From the NCBI GenBank assembly GCA_039707465.1, contig CM077643.1, forward strand, positions 68,908,605 to 68,972,604: 64,000 nt of DNA, given 5' to 3'. A program made the translations under genes and the position numbers. Below the pieces are notes generated by a model that was given only the letters and a program-made list of their open reading frames with translations, was not told where the DNA came from and made no database searches. Every line of letters begins with the position of its first letter. The first letter of the stretch is position 1. This stretch comes from Rhabdophis nuchalis (taxonomy: Eukaryota; Chordata; Lepidosauria; Squamata; Natricidae). This document shows, piece after piece, positions 45,141 to 53,812 of this stretch.

Positions 45141-45393
45141 TTAACACTGGTGGGATTCAATTTTTTTATTACCAGTTCTGTGGGCATGGCTTGATGGGTG
45201 TGGCTTGGTGGGCATAGCAGGGGAAGGATTCTGTAAAATACCCATTTCCTCCCGATCAGCTGGGACTCAGGAAGCAGAGAATAAATGGGGGTGGGGTCTC
45301 AGTCAGAGGTGGTATTTACTGGTTCTTCGAACTACTCAAAATTTCCACTACCGGTTCTCCAGAACTGGTCAGAACCTGCTGAATACCATCTCT
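45141..45393. mobile_element. hAT-like MITE fragments
   Basis: Left part: ggtgggattcaatttttt, with a ttaccagttctg block and gggtgtggcttggtgggc, resembles the head of the MITE at 43517. Right part (45306-45391): cagaggtggtatttactgg is inverted at the right as ctgctgaataccatctctg, suggesting a separate small element. I could not define target duplications. Confidence 0.5.
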
Positions 45394-46744
45394 GATCCTT
45401 ATCCTTCTTACACTTCTCCTCATTGAAGTTTGACGTGTCTGTTTCCTTTGCTGCCACAAATGGACAATGTGCTATAAATTTCTATAAACCTGATTCATAG
45501 CAGCTCCATGTCATCTTCTTCAAATTGTAAACACATTAGACTGAATCAATCCACCATAGGTTGAAGGCCTTTATCAAAGAAAATGAAAGTTATAATCTAG
45601 CATTCTAGTTAAATGTGAATTGAAAAGGAGATGTGTTTTGAGTTCCTGGATCAGGACTGAAAGAGAGCTGCTGACTCAAAGCTGGGTCATCTTTTTAAAA
45701 GAGCAATAGAATCTCAATTTCCTTTCTTGTATTCCAAGACTACCACTGCACTACACTGTAGTTGGATAATAGATGGACAGATGGACAGACAGATAAACAG
45801 ACTCCCTATCTGCAGTTTAAAGCAGTAAGGCCTGACTAACCAATTCCCAATTACTTCGCTCTTCTGCTTATGTTGATCCAGATGAAATAGCAACCATAAA
45901 CAATTCCACCTGCTGAAAGCTTTGCAATTACATATTACAGGAAAAAATATGTCCTGAGGAATATTTTTACTGCTTGTATATCATTTCAAAAGCCTTTTAC
46001 TTTTCAGATTGGTAAGCATTAAGGAAATGGATTTGACAATAATCTGCTGGGTCTGCGTATTTATAGAATTCCAATTAGTGGCCCAAACAGTGTTATTCTT
46101 GGTGGAGGATGACAAAGTTTATGGAAGAATACGATGAAAGCCAGATATGCGGATGATAGATTACATTAACTATACATTATGTTTGTAGAATAAAAAGTTC
46201 AGGGAAAATTTACGGACTTACTATTTCAGTCAAAGAAAAAAAAGGAAAACAGGAACACATTTACGCAGGTATTTAAGAAGTTAGCCAAGGGTGAAAAAGA
46301 GGTTCTTCTGACTTCCAACTCTACACTATCAAGAAGATATATTCTATAAACAAACATAAAGAATCTTGAAATCAAACTGTATCTGCCTGCATTTCGGTTA
46401 TTTTCAGCATCTCCATAAATACTTTATATAAGTGGCACTACTACTTCTTGGAGATCTTTGAAACAGAACAAAATGAAAACTGTACAGGATACTGTAATGT
46501 GCAACCTGCAGCACTGTTATGTAAAGCTTATTTTGACACTTTGGAAAAATGACCTCTTTACGGCACTATCAACAGTGCAATAGCGCACTGCAGGTCTTAA
46601 ATGTTGCTTTTATTCCTTAGAAGAGGGGATACAATATTTTGGAAGTTAGGGTCACACTTCTGAGTTTGTCATACCAAGAACTGAAGTCCAAATGAAACTT
46701 TTAAAAGTAAAAACAAAGCCACCATTCATTATAGAAATTGACGG
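45394..46744. other. AT-rich unique DNA, nothing recognised
   Basis: No repeat family or gene recognised. Confidence 0.5.
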
Positions 46745-46862
46745 ATGGATGATGTACTATCCAGTTGTGATAAGCTCTTCATGACCATATAGATTTTCTC
46801 ATTAATTATATGTCCGTAACTTGGTCTTCCAAGTTTTCCAATGGAATGTAGGCTTGGCAATC
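46745..46862 (-). pseudogene. Old Bov-B/RTE scrap, minus strand
   Basis: The sequence atgaccatatagattttctc and the text to ttttccaatggaatg aligns by eye with the Bov-B fragment at 19850-19910 (gtgaccacatagatttttct). On the minus strand it encodes RKSIW-like text. It is short and diverged. Confidence 0.4.
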
Positions 46863-47221
46863 ATATTAAAAGGGCCCCTATCTAATGTCTTGGTTTATAA
46901 AGGTGTAAAAAGAGAAATGTGCTTTCAAACTTGTACAGTTACATTATTGTAACTTTACAACAAAATAGAGCTAATATTTCTGGTGCTGGAGCTAGAGCTA
47001 ATATTTCTGGAGCTAATATTTTTGTCTGCACTTATTTTCAGCAGCACCTCACAAGGCTGACATTTGTCTGATGTTTTGAACTGCTTTTATTGGGGGTGTT
47101 TGCTTGGTTGTTGTTTTGCTTTTAGATTTTTGTAAACTGGGGGGAAAACCTATATATAGCAAATTAGGGAGGTTCTGGTCTTTTTTCTCATACTCTTTTA
47201 GTGTAAAGGAAAGGATTTACA
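46863..47221. other. Unique DNA with a short tandem motif
   Basis: At about 46969-47030 the motif gagctaatatttctgg occurs three times with small changes. Otherwise nothing recognised. Confidence 0.5.
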
Positions 47222-47690
47222 GATTAACAGAGTTGGAAGGAACCTTATAGGTCATCTAGTCCAACCCCCTGCTCAAGCAGGAGACCCTACACCATTTCTG
47301 GCAAATGACAGTCCAATCTCTTCTTGAAAGTCTTAAATGATGAAGCCCCACAACTTCTGAAGGCAAACTATTCCATTGGTTGATTGTTCTCACTGTCAGA
47401 AAGTTCCTCCTTATTTCTAGGTTGAATCTCTCCTTGGCCAGTTTCCATCCATTATTTCTTATCTGGCCTTCAGGTGCCTTGGAAAGATAGCTTGACCACC
47501 CTGCTCTCTGTGGCAGTCCTCAAATATTGGAACACTGCTATCGTGTCTTTCCTGGTCCGTCTCTTCACTAGACTAGCCATGCTCTGTTCCTGTAACCATT
47601 CTTCTTATGTTTTAGTCTCCAGTACACTAATAATCCTGATTGCTCTTCTCTACACTTTTTCTATAAGGATAAGGATGCTTATTGCTTTGG
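47222..47690 (-). pseudogene. CR1 LINE 3' end, minus strand
   Basis: The 3' UTR reads gagttggaaggaacctta, then tcatctagtccaaccccctg, the inverted equivalent of the CR1 end at 35780-35830. It continues into reversed coding text for the end of the CR1 protein (LVRPHLEY to VFKKM region), with clear divergence. The plus-strand frame at 47474-47707 is a shadow of it. Confidence 0.85.
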
Positions 47691-48800
47691 TTAAAAAAAG
47701 TGGCTAATTGCACCTGATGTTTGTTTTGAAAACAAACACTGCTCTTATTCATCTGCAAAACAGCTCTTACCTCAGAACTATAGTGGTAGAACTCTGCCAG
47801 CTACTTCTGATCAGAAGTGGTTACAGAGGTTACAAAATCAGTTACCAATTGTTCATACCTGAGCTGTATTGCAAGTTGCAACTCTTGTATATATAATGTC
47901 AGTTGCTTTCATTTCTCTTTCAAGAATGTAGAGAAAGAAGCATTGAGAAAGTCATCAAAATACCTAAACCTGAGATTTCTTGCCTCACCTCATAGATATA
48001 TTTTTGACTACATCATTGTATTACATCCCAAGAACTGTGCCTTACTGTTTAAGGATAGTTTATTCTTTTTTTTTCATGTGATTGAAACCATCTGGCCATC
48101 CATCATGGTGTTATCTGAAGTCTTTACTCAGCTGGTGACTATTTTCTTGCTGAGAAAAGTCTGTATTGACTGATCCTTGTCTGGTTTACATAGAAGACTT
48201 TTTCTGGTATTTCAAAAGTCTCTTCCTATGATGAAAATACTCAGCATTTAAATTTTGGATGTCTAAACCAGAAATCAGGAAATAAGTTTTATTTAAGTTG
48301 AAATAGTTATCACCTTCTATGCCTAATTCATTTTTAAAAAAAATACTTTTAGATATGTAATAAAGATCTTATTATGTTATCAATAAATTCAAGATTAAAT
48401 AATATCTCATGGAAGATAATCAAAAGTTGCCATCAATTTCAAGTGGAAAGAGAGATATGTTTCTAAAGTAAACATGATCTGAAATAAACAACAGATTGTT
48501 TCTCAGCACTATGCATACGTCAAGTGATTTATTACAATGATGAAATTAATAATAATCTTTATTGTCATTATAAAAATTACAATGAAATTGGTTAAATTGG
48601 CTTATTATTTAGTACCACTTTGTAGAAATTTTACTAAAAATATTCTCCCCAGTACTTTTACTTATTATTTGAATTTACGGAACGTTCCAAGGAGGTAACA
48701 GAAAGTTGTAATCCCTGGAATAAATCTCATTGAACCCAATCCGAATTCTTTATGACTAACAACACTATATAGTTATTGAGGATGCAATGGCTAAGAACAA
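47691..48800. other. AT-rich unique DNA, nothing recognised
   Basis: No repeat family or gene recognised. The 118-codon frame at 47817-48173 shows no recognisable domain. Confidence 0.5.
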
Positions 48801-48802
48801 GA

Positions 48803-48900
48803 GGTGGCATTTTGCCAGTTCACACTGGTTCAGGTGAACTGGTAGTGGTGGTAGCAGGAGGCTCCACCCAACCATGCACATGTCATCATGGATGCAGTTA
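48803..48900. mobile_element. hAT-like MITE fragment
   Basis: gaggtggcattttgccagtt, then tcaggtgaactggtagtggt and ggaggctccacccaacc, resembles the head of a squamate MITE family with cagtggtgg ends. The other end is not identified. Confidence 0.4.
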
Positions 48901-49587
48901 TATTTATTATCTCACATTTATTTTGTTTCTTGACTGATTTTTTACATTGATGAGAAATTATTTAGAAACAGAACTTTAACTCTTTCTTAAAGTACTTTGT
49001 GTTATGCACTTTAGAGCTACGTTCATTAAAAATTCCATCTCTTTTATTTAAAAAGAAAATGAATTAGGAAGGCTTTTTGAAATCTTTCCAATTTACAATG
49101 GTAGTGTTAGGAAAGGACCAGGGAAACTAACCCAGAAAAAATATTTTATTGTCACAGGACAGACTGGTGGCTACAAAAACAAAAGAACAAAAACCAGTAA
49201 TACAAACAGATGAATATACAAAGAGGCAAACACAAGAAATGCAAACTCATCCATCTTCTTTCTATTTTCAAGTTACCACTACAATTGGCCACACTGTAGA
49301 AGAGATTAAGTAAATCACGGAATAATTTCAGAAAACTAGAAAATTCTCCTTGCATTTTTATGATGGTTTGTGACCCATGTTATCCCCTGAGAGATGGCTG
49401 TAATAACACTAGTTTATTACTATTGAACTAGTTAAACTAGTTTTACCTTTCACTTGTATACATCCAGAACTAAGCAGTAAAGTGTAGTTGTGACATTCAG
49501 ATGCTTTTTTGGAATTCTAGACATGAAACAATACAATTATCCCTCTAGTTTTCTTTTTAAAACCAATATAGATAACATGTGTTTCAT
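48901..49587. other. AT-rich unique DNA, nothing recognised
   Basis: No repeat family or gene recognised. Confidence 0.5.
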
Positions 49588-49853
49588 AATTTTTATTTAT
49601 TTATTTTTTATTTTATTAAATTTATACCCCGCCGTTCTCCAAAAAGGACCCAGGGTGGCGCACAGGAATTTAAAACATACAAATCTGACAAAAATATAAA
49701 ATTTAAAAGACACATTACATTCCTATCCTCTGCTAAAATTAATTTAAAATCCCCAATTAAAACTGTCTAAAAATAGTCATAGCAGAAGGTTACGCTAGGC
49801 CGGCTTGATGAAAAAGGTGTGTCTTTAGACACTGGCGGAAGAGGCGGAGGTCT
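49588..49853 (-). mobile_element. L2 3' end, minus strand
   Basis: The terminal 265 bases: a (TTTA)n tail, aaatttataccccgccg, cccagggtggcgcacagg, and the last coding bases (ggcggaagaggcggaggtc). It belongs to the same subfamily as the copies at 6.7, 50.1 and 53.2 kb. Confidence 0.88.
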
Positions 49854-50055
49854 GATAATAATGATAATAAGAAATAATGATTTCTGCTGCTGTCTTTTTA
49901 TTTTATACTATCTTATGAGTGAGAAGTGTACTCTTTTGGGTCAGGCAAGGTCCATCTTAGTCCAGCATTTGACTTTTCGTTGTAACCACGTACCATATTT
50001 ATATGTGGTATAAGATGCACTGGAGTATAAGAGGATTTGAAGAGGCAAATTTTTA

Positions 50056-50118
50056 AAAAAGTAGTTAGGTAGATAGAGAGGGAGAGAAAGAGAGAGAAAT
50101 ACAGTAGATAGGTAGGAA
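50056..50118. repeat. Minisatellite unit (gagagaaatacagtag type)
   Basis: One or two units of the purine-rich repeat seen as a 14-unit array at 58556-59222: gtagatagagagggagag, then gagaaatacagtagatagg. Confidence 0.75.
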
Positions 50119-50124
50119 CATTTC

Positions 50125-53056
50125 ATTTCATTTTTCATTTTATTACATTTATATCCCGCCCTTCTCCACAGAGGACCCAGGGCGGCGCACAGGAAATTTA
50201 AAAAACATACACAATAGAAGATAGACAAATAATTTAAAATATATATTAAATAATCCCCAATCCTGTGCTAAAAACCAATTATTAAAAACCCAATTTAAAA
50301 CTTTTCTAAAAGTCCCCATGGGAGGTTAGGCTAGGCCGGCTTGATGGAAAAAATATGTCTTTAAACATTTGCGGAAGAGGCGGAGGTCGGTGATGGTCCG
50401 GAGTTCAGGGGGTAGGTCGTTCCAAAGGGCAGGGCCCGCCACAGAGAAGGCTCTTCCCCTGGGTGTCGCCAGTCGGCATTGTCCGGCCGACGGCACCCTG
50501 AGAAGGCCCTCTCTGTGGGAGCGGATCGGTCTAAGGGATGTATGGGGCAGGAGACGGTCTCGCATATAACTAGGCCCCGAGCCATGGAGCGCTTTAAAGA
50601 TGGTCGTCAGAACCTTGAAGCGCACCCGAAAGACCACAGGAAGCCAATGCAGCTCGCGCAGGATTGGTGTTATATGGGAGCTTCTGGTGGCTCCCGTAAT
50701 TACCCGCGCGGCTGCGTTTTGGACTAGCTGTAGCTTTCGAGTGCACCTCAAGGGAAGCCCCATGTAGAGAGCATTACAGTAGTCGAGACGGGACGTCACG
50801 AGAGCTTGAGTGACTGTGCAAAGGGCAGCCCGGTCCAGTAAGGGGCGCAATTGGCGCATCAGGCGTACCTGATGAAACGCCCCCCTGGCCACGGCCGTCA
50901 CATGGTCCTCCAAGGACAGCCGGGAATCCAGGAGGACACCCAAATTGCGCGCCCTCTCCACGGGGGCCAGTGTTTCGCCCCCAATGGCCAGAGTTGGAGT
51001 AATCTGGCTGAACCGGGGTGCCGGAAACCACAGCCACTCAGTCTTGGCAGGGTTGAGCTTGAGTTTGTTACCACCCATCCAGATCCGTACGGCTTCCAAA
51101 CACCGGGACAGCACTTCGGCGGCATCGTTGGGGTGGTCTGGGGTGGATATGTACAGCTGGGTGTCGTCAGCGTACAGATGGTACTCCACCCCAAAACCAC
51201 GGATGATCTCACCCAGCGGCTTCATATATGTGTTAAACAGGAGGGGCGAGAGGACCGACCCCTGAGGAACCCCACATAAGAGGGGTCTCGAGGTCGACCT
51301 CTGCCCTCCCGTCAACACATATTGCGACCGACCAGAGAGGTAGGATGAGAACCACCGCAAAACGGTGCCTCCCAGCCCCAACCCCCCCAGTCGGTGCAAT
51401 AGGATACCATGGTCGATGGTATCAAAAGCCGCCGAGAGGTCTAATAGGACTAGGATAGAGGAATACCCTCTATCCCGCGCCCTCCAGAGATCATCAACCA
51501 ACGCGACCAATGCCGTCTCGGTACTGTGACCGGGTCGGAAGCCGGACTGGCGCGGGTCTAGATAATCAACTTCCTCCAGGTGTTGAGGAAACTGTTGGGC
51601 TACCACACTCTCAACAACCTTCACCAGAAAGTGAAGGTTGGAGACTGGACGATAGTTCTCTAGTAAAGCTGGGTCCAGGGACGGCTTCTTGAGGAGGGGC
51701 CTCACTACCGCCTCTTTCAAGACGGCAGGCAAGGACCCCTCACTCAAAGATGCGTTGACAATGCCCTGGAGCCAGCCTCGTGTCGTCTCCCAGGATGCCA
51801 GTACAAGCCAGGAGGGACACGGGTCCAATAAACATGTGGTCGCTCTAAGTTTCCTTGACAGCCTGTCCATATCCTCGGTGGTAACAAAGTCAAACTCCTC
51901 CCAAGCAGGAACCTCAAGACTAGTCTCGGACAGTCCCACAGGACCACTGTCGATGGAGGGTAGCTCATTCCGAATCCGAGTGATTTTCTCCTGCAGATAA
52001 ATCCCAAATTCCTCTGCTCGCCCTTGTAGAGGGGCTTCCCGCGGCCTCTGGTGAAGGAGGGAGCGGGTCACCCCAAACAGGGCGGCAGGGCGGTTATCTG
52101 CGGATGCAATTAGGGTGGCACAATACTCACGTTTGGCCACCCTTATCGCCACTAAGTAAGCCCTAATATGGGTTCTCACTAGTGTTCGGTCGGCTTCGGA
52201 GCGAGAGGATCTCCATCTGCTCTCTAGGCGTCTCTTGTGGCGTTTCATCCCCCGAAGCTCCTCAGTAAACCAGGGAGCCTGGGTGATTCGTCGCCGCAAG
52301 AGAGGCCGCAAGGGCGCGACTCGGTCCAAGGCCCCCGTGGCCGCACTTAACCATGCGGCCACTAGGTCCTCAGTCGAGTCGCGGGGCAGGATCACAGGAA
52401 TTGGCCCAAGCTCCCTCTGGAACCTTTCCGGGTCCATTAGAAGCCTGGGGCGGAACCATCTAGGAGTGTCCGGTTCCGCCTCCCCGCGGTGAGGTGGAGC
52501 GATTGGAAAGTCCAGCCGGAGGAGAGCGTGATCTGTCCATGACAAGGGAGTGATGACTAAGTCCCCTATTCCCAGATCGCGACTCCACTGTCCCGAGACA
52601 AAGATGAGATCCAGTGTGTTCCCCCCCTCGTGAGTGGGACCTAAAACTACCTGGGTCAGGTCCATGGCCGTCATGGAGGCCATGAACTCCCGAGCTGCTC
52701 CAGAGGCTTCGCCCGCCGACGGCAAGTTAAAGTCCCCCATGACTACCAGTCTGGGGGTCTCAACCGCCGCCTCGGCTATCACCTCTAGGAGCTCGGGCAG
52801 GGCTGTTGTTGCATAGCGAGGAGCCAGGTATACAACTAACACGCCCAACTGCCTCCCTAGGCCCCATCTCACGCAGAGAGATTCACACCCGGTTGTCTGG
52901 GGGACCGTGGTCTCCTTCGGCTCAAGACCTTCCTTTACGATAATCGCCACCCCCCCACCCCTCCCTAGGGCCCTAGGCTGATGGAAGGCGCGGTAACCTG
53001 GTGGGCAGATGTCCACGAGGGGTATACCCCCTTCATGGCCCAACCAGGTTTCCGTT
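50125..53056 (-). mobile_element. L2-type LINE with intact ORF, minus strand
   Basis: A 2.93-kb L2. The 3' end is at 50125-50190 (tatcccgcccttctcc, ggcggcgcacagg). The 5' end is truncated at about 53056, inside the endonuclease coding sequence just before [10 protein letters not shown]. The open frame below is uninterrupted, making this the best preserved L2 coding copy. Beyond the truncation point the sequence is a gtgtgtaggtaggtagg array. Confidence 0.93.
50326..53043 (-). CDS. L2 polyprotein, endonuclease plus reverse transcriptase, 905 codons open
   Basis: L2 (CR1 superfamily) polyprotein that nicks DNA and primes cDNA synthesis on the nick. Counting from the first codon after TETWL (an internal TTG, so not a native start): GDFNLPS at 103-109 and SWTDHALL at 168-175 carry endonuclease catalytic Asp/Asn/His residues; a linker with RPAALFGVTRSLL follows at about 319-330; the RT has ENYRPVSNL (462-470), [11 protein letters not shown] (498-508), [11 protein letters not shown] (535-545), [13 protein letters not shown] (591-603) and catalytic YADD (624-627). 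The C-terminal domain ends FFHQAGLA. About 50 N-terminal endonuclease residues, including NARSV and the TET glutamate, are lost at the 5' truncation, so the copy should be inactive despite its open frame. Confidence 0.93.
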   Translation of the reverse strand: MGHEGGIPLVDICPPGYRAFHQPRALGRGGGVAIIVKEGLEPKETTVPQTTGCESLCVRWGLGRQLGVLVVYLAPRYATTALPELLEVIAEAAVETPRLVVMGDFNLPSAGEASGAAREFMASMTAMDLTQVVLGPTHEGGNTLDLIFVSGQWSRDLGIGDLVITPLSWTDHALLRLDFPIAPPHRGEAEPDTPRWFRPRLLMDPERFQRELGPIPVILPRDSTEDLVAAWLSAATGALDRVAPLRPLLRRRITQAPWFTEELRGMKRHKRRLESRWRSSRSEADRTLVRTHIRAYLVAIRVAKREYCATLIASADNRPAALFGVTRSLLHQRPREAPLQGRAEEFGIYLQEKITRIRNELPSIDSGPVGLSETSLEVPAWEEFDFVTTEDMDRLSRKLRATTCLLDPCPSWLVLASWETTRGWLQGIVNASLSEGSLPAVLKEAVVRPLLKKPSLDPALLENYRPVSNLHFLVKVVESVVAQQFPQHLEEVDYLDPRQSGFRPGHSTETALVALVDDLWRARDRGYSSILVLLDLSAAFDTIDHGILLHRLGGLGLGGTVLRWFSSYLSGRSQYVLTGGQRSTSRPLLCGVPQGSVLSPLLFNTYMKPLGEIIRGFGVEYHLYADDTQLYISTPDHPNDAAEVLSRCLEAVRIWMGGNKLKLNPAKTEWLWFPAPRFSQITPTLAIGGETLAPVERARNLGVLLDSRLSLEDHVTAVARGAFHQVRLMRQLRPLLDRAALCTVTQALVTSRLDYCNALYMGLPLRCTRKLQLVQNAAARVITGATRSSHITPILRELHWLPVVFRVRFKVLTTIFKALHGSGPSYMRDRLLPHTSLRPIRSHREGLLRVPSAGQCRLATPRGRAFSVAGPALWNDLPPELRTITDLRLFRKCLKTYFFHQAGLA

Positions 53057-53134
53057 ATAACAGAGAGAGTGTGTGTAGGTAGGTAGGTAGGTAGGTAGGT
53101 AGGTAAGTAGGTAGGTACCTACCTACCCCCCCCC
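53057..53134. repeat. (TAGG)n array with 20-bp perfect palindrome and C-run
   Basis: It begins gagagagtgtgtgtaggtagg and continues as taggtagg units to about 53117, then turns into cctacctacc. The bases 53107-53126 (gtaggtaggtacctacctac) equal their own reverse complement. A run of nine or ten C follows. This is the junction between two oppositely oriented L2s. Confidence 0.92.
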
Positions 53135-53596
53135 CTTTTTTAGTGCCAATGCCGTCTAATGTTATCTTATTCAAGGTCAGTTCTCCTTCGCCTGCGGGAG
53201 TCTACCCTCTCGCAGGCTTGGCCCCCTAGTTTATCACGGGCCCACCTCGAGGATGGACTTATTGCTCCTGAGAGGTGGGCGAAGCGCAAACTCGGGGGGT
53301 TTTTATTTAACTTTTTAATTCGAATTTTAGGGGGTTCCAGGGAGGAGGGTAGGGATAGTCAAGTGGGGGGGCGTCAATCTATTGGGCCGGCTGGCGGAAG
53401 TAGAGGAACGGAGGAGGAGGGAGGGGGGGCCGTTTCCATTGAGGCATTTTCCATCAGTTCGGTCTTGGGGAGGGGCAGGGGCGGTGGGAGACGGGGTGGA
53501 CATCATTGGTTGGAGGACTGCGGCTGCTGGCTACGGGCGGTTACGCGCTCCAACCCCCCATGCTCCCATCGCAGACTAGGTGGGCAAGAACCACAG

Positions 53597-53812
53597 ACCC
53601 GGGGCCCTAGGCTGATGTTGTGTAACGCCAGGTCCGTGGTACAAAAAGCCCCCCTCATCCGAGACCTTGTGTCAGAGGGGGACCCGGACCTGGTAGGTAT
53701 TACGGAAACCTGGTTGGGCCACGAGGGAGGACATCCCCTCGTAGAAATGTGCCCACCAGGATACCGAGTCTTTCATCAGCCTAGGGCCCTAGGGAGGGGT
53801 GGGGGGTGGCGA
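53597..53812 (+). pseudogene. L2 endonuclease N-terminus, ahead of a frameshift
   Basis: The frame carries [20 protein letters not shown], then [14 protein letters not shown] and [19 protein letters not shown]: the first catalytic Asn and the Glu of the APE-type endonuclease. The frame is open upstream to 53159 through the GC-rich leader, so the true start is uncertain (a Met precedes LCNARSV at 53613). A run of six G at about 53792-53797, against seven in the intact copy at 50-53 kb, shifts the frame so that GVAIIV reads WRLWLG. Confidence 0.88.
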
